A stretch of 41,728 nucleotides of DNA from Haloarcula sebkhae. Its GTDB lineage: Archaea > Halobacteriota > Halobacteria > Halobacteriales > Haloarculaceae. Below the pieces are notes generated by a model. That model did no database searches. It was not told the origin of the DNA and was given only the letters and a program-made list of their open reading frames with translations. This document shows, piece after piece, positions 30,908 through 38,601 of this stretch; positions within the stretch are counted from its first letter, which is position 1; every line of letters begins with the position of its first letter. The stretch lies in contig NZ_BMPD01000012.1 in the NCBI RefSeq assembly GCF_014647415.1, forward strand, positions 1 through 41,728. The letters are read 5' to 3'. Both the position numbers and the translations under genes were made by a program.

Positions 30908-31190
30908 ACCCGGCTGTTCCGGGCAATACTAAATTGGATTGCTATGAACGCTATACAGACCTCGATACTGCTCCCTACGGAGGGTGTCTTTCTGGTGCCT
31001 ACCGACTTTGGACACTTTCACATCCAGCTCTTGGGCAGTACTGGACATGGATGGACAGCCCGCTGTCGGACAGGACGTTAACGAAGTCTATTACACGTTT
31101 CTGGTCTACCTGGGCGGTGGATTAGTGTGTCTAAGGGAGCCGGCACGGCCACAGGCCACCTAGACGATCACTGACGATGGGAAGCGGCGG
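30908..31190. other. Junction region with coding remnants
   Basis: No complete gene. A coding-like tail (AVLDMDGQPAVGQDVNEVYY, then TFLVYLGGGLV) can be read on the plus strand around 31040-31125. From 31149 sequence matches the broken gene at 13338-13380 (GCCACCTAGACGATCA). It marks the right border of the catabolic island. Confidence 0.45.
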
Positions 31191-31608
31191 GCGTGCGAGT
31201 ACTCCGAATCCAACTCGAACAAGAAGGTCTGTAAGAGATGTCAAATCCACAGACTCCGCTTACACCTGTAGTAAGCCCAATCCACGGTGATGGGTGTAAG
31301 ATGCCACGTCAGAACATCACGACAGGCGGTAAACAGGGGCGAAAACCGCCGCCGTAGGACAACGAGAGTTGCGCTCTCGCCGAAGTTAGTTCAGCTGTAA
31401 GTGGGTATTCCACAAGCGGTCCGCAGCGGTTCTGTATCGTACATCCACGACGTGATATGGTCTTACTACAAGTGTAAGATGGAATCGCATCGATACTGAC
31501 TGGACTACGTCTGGGAGAGACGGGAGAGAGCAGACTAGTACAGGTAGTCTGTTGAAGAGAAGAAAATGGTACGGTTACCGTGCTGGCCTTCGATCTTACC
31601 GTCTCCGC
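31191..31608. repeat. Second, diverged copy of the iteron region (direct repeat of 23319-23764)
   Basis: It aligns with the end of the coiled-coil gene (CGTGCGAGTACTCCGAATCC), the following small ORF, CTTACACCTGTAGTAAG, GATGGGTGTAAGATG, CAAGCGGTCCGCAGCGGT and CTTACTACAAGTGTAAGATG, and ends at a relic of CTTCGATCTTAC. The order and orientation are the same as in copy 1, with numerous substitutions and small deletions; the perfect 18-bp palindrome is lost. The island 23.8-31.1 kb lies between the two copies. Confidence 0.85.
31238..31357 (+). CDS. 39-aa small protein, duplicate of the 44-aa ORF
   Basis: MSNPQTPLTPVVSPIHGDGC followed by KMPRQNITTGGKQGRKPPP. The frame, start context and both ends of the protein are conserved with the copy at 23367 while the middle has diverged. 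This is the pattern of a small translated gene, or of a conserved DNA site that happens to be open. Confidence 0.4.
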   Translation: MSNPQTPLTPVVSPIHGDGCKMPRQNITTGGKQGRKPPP

Positions 31609-31622
31609 CCCACTTCTTCTAT

Positions 31623-32573
31623 TCAGAGCTCATGTAGAGTATGGACTAGCTCTCGAATTTCATCAGTTTCGTCGATCTCGGAGAGCCAACGGTCAGGAAG
31701 TGAACTCGCACCAAACCGAGCACCAGCAAGAGCGCCAGTGACGGCACCGATTGTGTCAGCATCTCCACCCATATTGACGGCGTTCACAATGGCATCTTCG
31801 GCGGTGTCGGCAGTAAGGCCGTGGTAGAGACTTGTCTGGAGCGTGGATACGACGTACCCGGAATTCTCTAGCGGACTTCCTTGGATGTCACCTGTCTTCA
31901 CGCTGGTTACAGCGTCCATGACCTCCTCAGATTCGGGGACATCACCATTTCTCACAGCAAGATTGTACGCCCCTATCGCCATATCAAGTGGAGGTCTCCC
32001 CTGAATGAAATCAACGAGGACCATGTTGTAGATGGCACAGCTGACCTGGCATCGAGGGTCGGCGTGAGTGATTGCACTCGATTTGAGGGAGTGGGTGATG
32101 ATCGGGTCGATATCATCAGCGTAGGCAATACTGTAAGGGGCCGTTCGCATCAGGCTCCCGTTGCCTGCGTTACTCCCCTCACTGCTCTGTTCCCACTCAC
32201 TGTGGCCGGCACTATCCCATGGTTCACCGCTCTTGAGCCGGCGGATTGCGCCAGACGTTGTTCCGCCAATGTCGAATGGGCCATCGTCATACCAGTCAAC
32301 GAATCGATCAGCGATATCCGCTCCATTAAACCCACCATTTTCAGCGAGTGACCGAGCGATACGGAGCGCGAGGTCGGTATCATCAGTAATGGTCCCAGCA
32401 GGTTGATTGTGGGTACCGTACCCACGCATCTCAGTCAATGTTCCGTACTCATCTTCGATACCACTGGACGTTCGGAATTCGACAGGACGACCGAGGGCAT
32501 CGCCACAGGCCAACCCGAGAAAGACACCAAGCGAGCGGTCCATCACGTCCGTTTCCTCGACACTCGTCGTCAT
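31623..32573 (-). CDS. ADP-ribosylglycohydrolase (DraG/ARH family)
   Basis: A 316-aa enzyme starting MTTSVEETDVMDRSLGVFLG. Family motifs are present: GLACGDALGRPVEF, the metal-binding ITDDTDLALRIARSL, GNGSLMRTAPYSI, and the C-terminal MGGDADTIGAVTGALAGARF. These proteins remove ADP-ribose from proteins, nucleic acids or small molecules with two Mg2+ ions. The ATG at 32573 is chosen because the longer frame upstream is not protein-like and GTTTATATAAC, a TATA-like box, lies 17-28 bp before it. It diverges from the gene at 32941 and could reverse an ADP-ribosylating toxin or regulate host proteins. Confidence 0.93.
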   Translation of the reverse strand: MTTSVEETDVMDRSLGVFLGLACGDALGRPVEFRTSSGIEDEYGTLTEMRGYGTHNQPAGTITDDTDLALRIARSLAENGGFNGADIADRFVDWYDDGPFDIGGTTSGAIRRLKSGEPWDSAGHSEWEQSSEGSNAGNGSLMRTAPYSIAYADDIDPIITHSLKSSAITHADPRCQVSCAIYNMVLVDFIQGRPPLDMAIGAYNLAVRNGDVPESEEVMDAVTSVKTGDIQGSPLENSGYVVSTLQTSLYHGLTADTAEDAIVNAVNMGGDADTIGAVTGALAGARFGASSLPDRWLSEIDETDEIRELVHTLHEL

Positions 32574-32940
32574 ACCCACTCTTGCAGACGAGGTTATATA
32601 AACAACAATACAGGCAGAACAAAATAGATACAAGGGTCGATAGAGCGACTGAGATATTAGTGTTCCTAACTGAATGTAGGGTGGCATTATTTGCTTTCTG
32701 TGCAGGTGTGAAATCCTCTGATCAAAGCTGGTTTTTCGCTGTGGGATGAGCCGCACCCTATCATAATACTGAGACAGATTAATCGCGGAACCTCACATTT
32801 GGAGACATCCGGTATCCGTTTTCGACGACAATGAATCGAGTTCTCTACTCATGGCGGAGCTTGAACTAGCTTCCAGATATCTCGCGAGTTTATCTTAAGT
32901 GGATTAATAAAGTAGTTCGAAAAGGAATATATGAATAGTA
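32574..32940. promoter_or_regulatory. Divergent promoter region
   Basis: Two AT-rich promoter-like sites: GGTTATATAAAC (32588-32599) facing the ADP-ribosylglycohydrolase and ATTAATAAAG (about 32903) some 30 bp before the start at 32941. No gene was recognised in between. Confidence 0.5.
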
Positions 32941-33444
32941 ATGTTAAGGTATATAGAGACATCAGCAGTCAATCATATGCAGAATTTTGAACTACCGCTA
33001 CACTTAGTCGCAAACAAGGCGGGAGACCGCGTGAGCTTAGAAGCCATCGCTGAGGCACACCGTATCTACAATGGGCTTGAGGAAGGTGAGTATCGTGAAG
33101 AGGCACCAGATTTGGAAGTAGTTACAGCTCAACGGCTTTTTGCTGAACTAAATGGAGCAACCTGGGAGGAGCGACAAGAACGCATAGACACCAACCGTCA
33201 AATCGAGCGAGTACCGAAGTGTCTTGATATCCCGTTGGCGTTCGCCAGTGGTGGCAACATCGATCGAGCACAGTGGTTGCTCGAAGACATGATAGAACAG
33301 GGCATTCTCCATGAGCCTAGTAAACAGCATCTGGAGTTTTTTGAGCAGGCAGATGTAATGGAAAAAGGATTCGAGCAAATAGCCAAAGCAGAGGCAAAAA
33401 GACGGCAAAAGGAAGTCATGCGAAATCTTCGGCAGAACGAGTAA
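32941..33444 (+). CDS. Unknown 167-aa protein, first gene of a putative nuclease pair
   Basis: Starts MLRYIETSAVNHMQNFELPL (an internal Met at 32974 is possible). The N-terminal half resembles a short helical DNA-binding unit (LVANKAGDRVSLEAIAEAHR, VVTAQRLFAELNGATWEERQ). The centre has ERVPKCLDIPLAFASGGNID and RAQWLLEDMIEQGILHEPSK, and the C-terminus is a charged helix (QIAKAEAKRRQKEVMRNLRQ). No family recognised. It ends 2 bp before the start of the next gene, a PD-(D/E)XK-like nuclease, suggesting a functional pair. Confidence 0.7.
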   Translation: MLRYIETSAVNHMQNFELPLHLVANKAGDRVSLEAIAEAHRIYNGLEEGEYREEAPDLEVVTAQRLFAELNGATWEERQERIDTNRQIERVPKCLDIPLAFASGGNIDRAQWLLEDMIEQGILHEPSKQHLEFFEQADVMEKGFEQIAKAEAKRRQKEVMRNLRQNE

Positions 33445-33446
33445 AC

Positions 33447-34048
33447 ATGAGTGACTGGGAAGGTGTGCCAATGTTGGCCCACCACAGGCCGAACGAGAAC
33501 GAACAGCGGGCGTTAGGTGGGTTTTTGCCGAAGCTGATGTAGACCCTGTAACGTACCAGTTCATTCAGAGCGAGGTTCCACTCGGACTCCAGCGTGTTGC
33601 TGATGCATTCGGGATTGAGATTGACTCCGACCGCTCGAAAGACGAAATTCTCAGTGAGCGTTACGGAGGTGAACCTGAGGGTTTCCCAACAAGTAAAGAC
33701 ATTTCTCGAGACCACGGTTTTGGGCGGCAAGCATACACTAGCAGCGCTGACCTCATTATGGTTCGAGAGGACACGATTGATATCTTCGAGGTCAAAACAC
33801 GGAATGAACGGATTCAGGGCGTCAACGACATTCACGAAGCGTTCGGTCAGCTAATCATGTATCTTGACCGGTTCGGCGAGGACTACCCCACACTGACTGA
33901 GGAATACACGCTGCGAGGGGCAGTTCTGGCGGAAGACTCCGAACTAGACATTGGGTTATTGGAACCATCGTTTACAAGACGGAATATCGGCTATTTCGAT
34001 CCCCGCCGTGGCGGCTTTCTTCTTCCAATGGGCCCTGTCAGCCTGTAG
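33447..34048 (+). pseudogene. PD-(D/E)XK-like nuclease gene with a frameshift near its start
   Basis: The ATG at 33447 reads MSDWEGVPMLAHHRPNENEQ RAL, but that frame stops at about 33542. From about 33515 a different frame carries a continuous protein: RWVFAEADVDPVTYQFIQSE, GFGRQAYTSSADLIMVREDT, IDIFEVKTRNERI, NDIHEAFGQLIMYLDRFGED, to FDPRRGGFLLPMGPVSL. ADLIM...DIFEVKTR...AFGQLIMYL is the Asp, Glu-x-Lys and Gln pattern of the restriction-endonuclease-like fold. One base inserted or lost near 33515-33522 explains the break. The reading is confident, the substrate unknown. Confidence 0.75.
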
Positions 34049-34196
34049 AGAGAAAGTATCTTATACTGCTCTTAGTAGTAGTACTCGGCGCGATTTCGTG
34101 ATTTACGTGAACCCCTGAAACGGCTGTATCGGTACGTATAGACAAGGATTATTTCAGTCTTCAGGCAGCATGCTCATGAACCGCCGATTGGTTCTC

Positions 34197-34307
34197 TCAA
34201 TCTTTGCCCTCATAGTTGCAGGTCATGGCGTGTGCACCGAGGACCAAGTGATCAAGATCCGGGTCAGCGTTAAGAGGGCAGATTTGGACGGCCATGACGA
34301 CCTTCAT
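34197..34307 (-). CDS. 36-aa ORF of uncertain status
   Basis: MKVVMAVQICPLNADPDLDH followed by LVLGAHAMTCNYEGKD. It has an amino-acid composition more like a real protein than a shadow frame and sits alone upstream of the second origin. It could be a small protein or the 5' end of a lost transposase-like gene. Confidence 0.25.
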   Translation of the reverse strand: MKVVMAVQICPLNADPDLDHLVLGAHAMTCNYEGKD

Positions 34308-34375
34308 GATGCGGCGAAGTAGATCGTTGAAGCCTGCGGAAGAGTGTCACAACCCTATCGTCAGACGGGCGTCAG

Positions 34376-35062
34376 ACCCCACCATTTCCACTATTAGGGT
34401 GACACATCGGGATAGAACAGTTAGGAATGGGCACCCACCCCCCACTATTTCCACTAAAACTAGGCAGATGAATGGAGCGGACTGCACTATCAGTTTCTTC
34501 CACCAAGACTAGTCCCCACAACAACACCGCTCTAGCTCTACTACGGTCTAGCTATAACGGCATATGTATAAACTTTTTTCTTATTCAAAGTTCATTCTCT
34601 ACAGCTGTCGCTGTTTCACTGTTCTTTACTGGAAACAGTGGGGGGAGGGTCTATCGATGATCTACGCAAACCGTTCCCACTTCCATCTTGTGATTACAGT
34701 CGCTCCGCAGATATACTGGAAACGGTGGGGTGTCCAATTCATATAAAGAAGCGATTACTGGAAATACTGGAACCCAGTGGTTCACCCCAGCTGTCACCAC
34801 TCATTACGAAATGACTGCAGTTTACTGGAAACGGTGGGGTGTGTCCAGATATCCACGACACACTATTTACTGGAAATGGTGGGGTAACATCGCTCCACAT
34901 CGAACCAAGTAGCAGGTATCCCGTAGCCATCTGATCCTATCCTGTCGGACTTCGGCCCCACCGCGACAGAGCACAGCTGATTCAGTGGAAATACTGGGGT
35001 GCCCCTTCTATAGTGGAAGGGCTACCCAGCACTGGTTATACTGGAAATAGCGGAAACGGTGG
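34376..35062 (+). other. Putative replication origin 2 (ORB repeats)
   Basis: About nine copies of a TTTACTGGAAACGGTGGGGT repeat. Two are inverted on the left (34376-34393, 34438-34459). The direct copies lie at 34625, 34712, 34821 and 34865, with weaker or half copies at 34753, 34983 and 35037. One more inverted copy follows the initiator gene at 36353-36373. The TGGAAAC plus G-tract matches the general archaeal ORB layout. The AT-rich part 34555-34620 is the likely unwinding element. The repeat differs from that of origin 1. Confidence 0.9.
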
Positions 35063-35095
35063 TCGAAACAACTATTGTGGTAGCCTGACTCATTC

Positions 35096-36343
35096 ATGCA
35101 TAATATGGGTCCTCGATTTCAACCGGACGACACGCTATACAAACGCCGGAATACGCTCAAGGTCGAGTACGTACCGGATGATATCGTCGGCCGGGACAAC
35201 GAAATCGAGGAATACGAAGCCGCGCTGCAGCCAATCATCAATGGTGAGTACCCCGATAACATCTTCATCTATGGCAAGACCGGTGTCGGGAAGACCGCTG
35301 TCACGAACTTTCTACTCAACGAACTTCAGGAATCAGCGGACCACTTCGAAATCGATCTCACCGTCATCTCGCTGAATTGTGATGGGCTGAGTACGAGCTA
35401 TCAGGCTGCAATCAGCCTCGTGAATAATCTCCGCGGCCACGAAAACCATATCGCCGAGACTGGCCACCCCCAGTCCAAAGTGTACCGTCTCCTCTGGAAT
35501 GAACTCAACAAGCTCTCTGGCAGTGTTATCATTGTCCTCGACGAGATTGACCACATCACGGATGACACCTTCCTCTACCAGATCACCCGAGCCGACAACA
35601 ACGGCTATATCGACAACATCCAGCTTGGTGTCATCGGAATCAGTAACGATTCGACGTTCCGCGAACAGCTCGATGCCAAGGTTCAGTCATCACTGTGTGA
35701 GACAGAAATCTCGTTCCCGCCATACGGCACCGAAGAACTCCAGAAGGTCCTCGAACAACGGGCCGATATAGCCTTCCACGAGAGTGCCCTTGAGGATGGC
35801 GTCATTCCGCTGTGTGCCGCGCTCGGTCGTCAAGACGGTGGTGATGCTCGACGGGCGATCACGCTCCTTCGAAAGGCCGGCGACCTCGCCCGTACTGAAA
35901 ACGCAAACTCGGTTACGACTGATCACGTCGAACGCGCCCAAGAGAAACTTGAAGCCCAACAGAGCATGGACATTATGCGCGACCTCACCGAACATGAGCA
36001 ACTCACCCTCTACGCGCTGACTACGCTTGCTGCAGAGGGGGAAACACCAGCTCGCTCCCGAATCGTCTATCAGCGATACAAAGAGCTCTGTGAGTTCCAG
36101 GGCCGAGAACCACGGACTGCGCGCCGAATGCGCAGTTTCCTCTCAGATTTCGAAATCCTCAACCTCACACTGTCTGAGATGGAGCATCGCGGGCAGGACG
36201 GTGGCACATACCGCCAGCATGAACTCAATCGCGATATCGCAACTGTCGTTGATGCCCTCCAGACGATTATCAGTGAGTTTGGAGCCCATCAAAGCATCAT
36301 TGAGTACCTGCCCGACTCTGGCGAGGAGTTCGCCACGATGTAA
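35096..36343 (+). CDS. Orc1/Cdc6 replication initiator 2
   Basis: A 415-aa AAA+ protein: Walker A GKTGVGKT (60-67), Walker B IIVLDEID (145-152), sensor-1-like GVIGISNDS, and a C-terminal winged helix (from about LTEHEQLTLYALTTLAAEGE to the end). It is distinct in sequence from initiator 1. ATG at 35096 or 35105 (MGPRFQPDDTLYKRR). Repeats on both sides show it serves origin 2. Archaeal plasmids with two initiator-origin pairs are usually fusions of two replicons. Confidence 0.95.
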   Translation: MHNMGPRFQPDDTLYKRRNTLKVEYVPDDIVGRDNEIEEYEAALQPIINGEYPDNIFIYGKTGVGKTAVTNFLLNELQESADHFEIDLTVISLNCDGLSTSYQAAISLVNNLRGHENHIAETGHPQSKVYRLLWNELNKLSGSVIIVLDEIDHITDDTFLYQITRADNNGYIDNIQLGVIGISNDSTFREQLDAKVQSSLCETEISFPPYGTEELQKVLEQRADIAFHESALEDGVIPLCAALGRQDGGDARRAITLLRKAGDLARTENANSVTTDHVERAQEKLEAQQSMDIMRDLTEHEQLTLYALTTLAAEGETPARSRIVYQRYKELCEFQGREPRTARRMRSFLSDFEILNLTLSEMEHRGQDGGTYRQHELNRDIATVVDALQTIISEFGAHQSIIEYLPDSGEEFATM

Positions 36344-36352
36344 TGAGCAAAT

Positions 36353-36373
36353 ACCCCACTGTTTCCGGAGTAA
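36353..36373 (-). repeat. Inverted ORB copy downstream of initiator 2
   Basis: ACCCCACTGTTTCCGGAGTAA, read on the minus strand, matches the origin-2 repeat in the opposite orientation and lies 10 bp after the gene's stop codon. Confidence 0.75.
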
Positions 36374-36378
36374 CTTGC

Positions 36379-36741
36379 CTACGCTGGGCTGACAGGCGCG
36401 ACGTATTGGCTCTTCACTTTCTCACCCTCGCGCCACTGTAGGTAGTAGTACTCCCGGTCATCAATTGATTTCGTCGTTAGCGTTCCTTTGGAGAGCGGGA
36501 TCTCCGCCGCTTCATATGCCCTGTCGATTTTCTCTTCCCATTCTTCTACGTCGTCGGCCCACTCCTCTGGCACATCGACGGCAACTCCGTCGCCGGTCTC
36601 GTCTTCTCCGAGCGCAACGACTAACTCGTCCACGGCGGCGACCGCCTGTTCGTGGGCATCGCGAGCGTCCTGGTCGAGCGCGTCGGCGTCGATCTGCTCC
36701 AGCGCCGACAAGGCTTGGTGGGCATTTTCTTCGTCGCTCAT
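36379..36741 (-). CDS. 120-aa acidic helical plasmid protein under the two-arm operator
   Basis: MSDEENAHQALSALEQIDAD, ARDAHEQAVAAVDELVVALG and EEWADDVEEWEEKIDRAYEA form a helical, possibly coiled-coil body. The end (GTLTTKSIDDREYYYLQWRE, GEKVKSQYVAPVSPA) is the Arg/Tyr-rich loop typical of small archaeal proteins of the DUF6788 kind (GTL..K.I....Y.Y....G.K...YV); that family name is a tentative recollection. Operator copy 6 lies 4 bp before the start, so the gene is probably repressed through it. It converges on orc1/cdc6 2. Confidence 0.7.
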   Translation of the reverse strand: MSDEENAHQALSALEQIDADALDQDARDAHEQAVAAVDELVVALGEDETGDGVAVDVPEEWADDVEEWEEKIDRAYEAAEIPLSKGTLTTKSIDDREYYYLQWREGEKVKSQYVAPVSPA

Positions 36742-36744
36742 ACG

Positions 36745-36786
36745 CTAACCAACAGTGAGCGAGAAAGTAGCCTTTGTGTTGGTTAG
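36745..36786 (-). promoter_or_regulatory. Two-arm operator-like repeat, copy 6
   Basis: CTAACCAACA and TGTTGGTTAG with a 22-bp centre, as in the 10-18 kb array. Here it covers the region -4 to -45 of the downstream gene, where the promoter should be. This suggests a repressor site, whereas copies 1, 3 and 5 lie upstream of the TATA-like box. Confidence 0.75.
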
Positions 36787-36840
36787 CTCGAACACCCCGC
36801 TATCGATGTGTTCTCAGACCCCTCCGCTTCCCATATGGTA

Positions 36841-36972
36841 CTACTATCTGCTACTAGCGCTAATTACTACTATAGACCATTAATGCTAACTACTACTGTT
36901 TGTTACATACGTTAGTAACGAGCGTTAGTAACATACGGTAATTATTAGTGGTGGCAACATACAGTAATAACA
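36841..36972. promoter_or_regulatory. Repeat-rich centromere-like region of the second par operon
   Basis: Repeated TACTACT words (36840-36893) are followed by GTTACATACGTTAGTAACGA, a second CGTTAGTAAC, ATACGGTAA and AACATACAGTAA up to the parA start. Direct and inverted copies of TTAGTAAC/GTTAC suggest both a centromere and an operator. Confidence 0.6.
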
Positions 36973-36973
36973 C

Positions 36974-37846
36974 ATGCTGGCATATACGACGTATAGTGAG
37001 GCCGGCGGCGTCGGCAAGACGACGACAGCGGCGAATCTCGCACACGCGCACGCTCAGAACGGATTGAAAACACTCGTCATCGACCTCGACCCGCAGGAGG
37101 CGTCCATCTCCTACATCTTCGGCGTCGACGACGACCGCGACGACGGCGCCGCGGATAACCTCGTTCGGCACATGGTCGGTCGTGGCAAAGGCTCGTTTGT
37201 GGACCTCATCCGTGAAGACACCGGCGTCGAGAACCTTGACGTGATTCCGGCCCACAACATGCTCTCGTCGTTGGACACGACGATGCGCCGCGCGAAAGAG
37301 ACCGAGGAACAAATGAATCCTGACGCGGAGTGGGTCGAAGAGGAACAACTGTACCAGCTCTTGGGCCGCAATGACATCCACGAAGCATACGACGCTATCA
37401 TCTGCGACCCTCAGGCGTCCGAAGGGCAGGGCCTCTACAACGCGGTGATGGTGACACAGACCGTGCTCATCCCCGTCGAACTGTCTGGCAAGGGCTCACT
37501 CAGTATCGACGGCTTGGAGCAGCTCGTCGACGGGCTTGAGGATAACCTCGGCATCGAAGTCGGCGTTCTGGGGATCGTTCCCGTCGCGTTCGGCGACACG
37601 ACCGGCCAACAGCAACATCTCGCAACGCTCGAAGAGGATGTCGACTACGACGTGCCAGCGGTATTCCGCAAACGCGAGTCACTCATGCAGGAGATGTGGG
37701 ACGCTCGCGCGACCGCGTATCAGGTTGCGGAAGACGCCTACAAGGACGGTGAGAAAGGGGTCCGACGCGTTCCCGACCGAGAACACGCGACTCTGGAGAA
37801 GTATGACGACCTCGCAGCGGACATCGAGGAGGCGTTTGATGCATGA
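36974..37846 (+). CDS. ParA-family partition ATPase (second system)
   Basis: A 290-aa protein with P-loop EAGGVGKTT (residues 9-17), switch VIDLDPQEASISYIFG and Walker B-like AIICDPQAS. The ParA signature Lys of KGGxGKT is replaced by Ala here, so dimer-dependent hydrolysis may work differently. It has a long acidic insertion (RDDGAADNLVRHMVGRGKGS) and a C-terminal region RDGEKG-like (YKDGEKGVRRVPDREHATLE). It overlaps the next gene by 4 bp. Sequence and flanking repeats differ from system 1, so the two should be compatible. Confidence 0.92.
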   Translation: MLAYTTYSEAGGVGKTTTAANLAHAHAQNGLKTLVIDLDPQEASISYIFGVDDDRDDGAADNLVRHMVGRGKGSFVDLIREDTGVENLDVIPAHNMLSSLDTTMRRAKETEEQMNPDAEWVEEEQLYQLLGRNDIHEAYDAIICDPQASEGQGLYNAVMVTQTVLIPVELSGKGSLSIDGLEQLVDGLEDNLGIEVGVLGIVPVAFGDTTGQQQHLATLEEDVDYDVPAVFRKRESLMQEMWDARATAYQVAEDAYKDGEKGVRRVPDREHATLEKYDDLAADIEEAFDA

Positions 37847-38235
37847 AGTCTGGCGCTGGCTCTCCGTTTGAAGACGATTTCGACGATGATGAGAGCGCTG
37901 AAGAAACCGAGACGGCCGACGAATCTCAGGAGGCCGGTAGGTCCCACGCCGGCCTCGCTAGTGGTTCGTCAGCTACTGATACCGCCGACACGACCTCTAA
38001 TCTCCCGTACAAGTACCGTCGCGACGGTGTGCAGGACGACCGTGACCACGGGAACATTTTCCTCCGAGATGTTGCCCAAACTCACGTCGACGAGTTGGTC
38101 GATCGGATGGACGAGACCTTCCAGAACGAATCGGTGTATAAGATCGACGTTCTTGAGGCGGTCATCCTCGCGGCTGGTGAGCCCGATAAGACCGTAGAAG
38201 ACGAACTCCGGAAGATGGGCTACGGGATGAAATAA
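37843..38235 (+). CDS. Partner protein of the second ParA (putative centromere binder)
   Basis: A 130-aa protein with a very acidic, disordered N-terminus (PFEDDFDDDESAEETETADE), a YKYRRDGVQDDRDHGNIFLR bridge and a C-terminal folded part (VDELVDRMDETFQNESVYKI, DVLEAVILAAGEPDKTVEDE) that could be a small helical DNA-binding domain. Coupled to parA by a 4-bp overlap. Role inferred from operon position. Confidence 0.8.
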   Translation: MKSGAGSPFEDDFDDDESAEETETADESQEAGRSHAGLASGSSATDTADTTSNLPYKYRRDGVQDDRDHGNIFLRDVAQTHVDELVDRMDETFQNESVYKIDVLEAVILAAGEPDKTVEDELRKMGYGMK

Positions 38236-38347
38236 CTGAGCCGTTTGTTTTCGATAGTATTGAGCGGTCTAGGGCCGTCTGTCGCTGTTCACAGTGGCTG
38301 TCGCACTCATCGCCAAGCAGGGTCTTGGCCTCGGACCACCAGAATAA

Positions 38348-38521
38348 TCACTTGATTCCCGTAGAGTTTGCCCGGCGGGCCAGCGCTGCCGCTGGCCCGT
38401 CTATGAGGATTTTCCGGCAGTCGTCGATTCCAATTGGCACGTCACGGCTGACAGACTCATCACGCGCCGATTTCGCGTTATCTTCGACCCACCGCAACCA
38501 CTGAGACGCCTGAAATCCCAC
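38348..38521 (-). CDS. 57-aa ORF, GTG start, possibly a fragment
   Basis: Reads VGFQASQWLRWVEDNAKSAR, DESVSRDVPIGIDDCRKILI and DGPAAALARRANSTGIK. Amino-acid content looks coding. No ATG is available, so either the GTG at 38521 is used or it is a 3' remnant. It contains a perfect 10-bp stem with a CTGC loop (38376-38399) that could also act as a terminator for the converging par operon. No other gene was seen in 38236-38601. Confidence 0.35.
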   Translation of the reverse strand: MGFQASQWLRWVEDNAKSARDESVSRDVPIGIDDCRKILIDGPAAALARRANSTGIK

Positions 38522-38601
38522 GCATTAGTCGGCCTATTTTGGATTGTTGGCAAGTATGAATAATAAATAGACATATAGTTCATAAATCCTACTGAGTAAC
38601 T

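Noticed and set aside
34376-35062. Regular repeats considered as a CRISPR array
   Set aside because: Spacing is irregular, the units are in both orientations and flank an orc1/cdc6 gene, and no cas genes are present. They are origin repeats.
38376-38399. Perfect 10-bp stem with 4-base loop considered as an attachment site or small RNA
   Set aside because: It falls in a coding-like minus-strand frame and between converging genes. A terminator or codon bias explains it; there is no integrase nearby.
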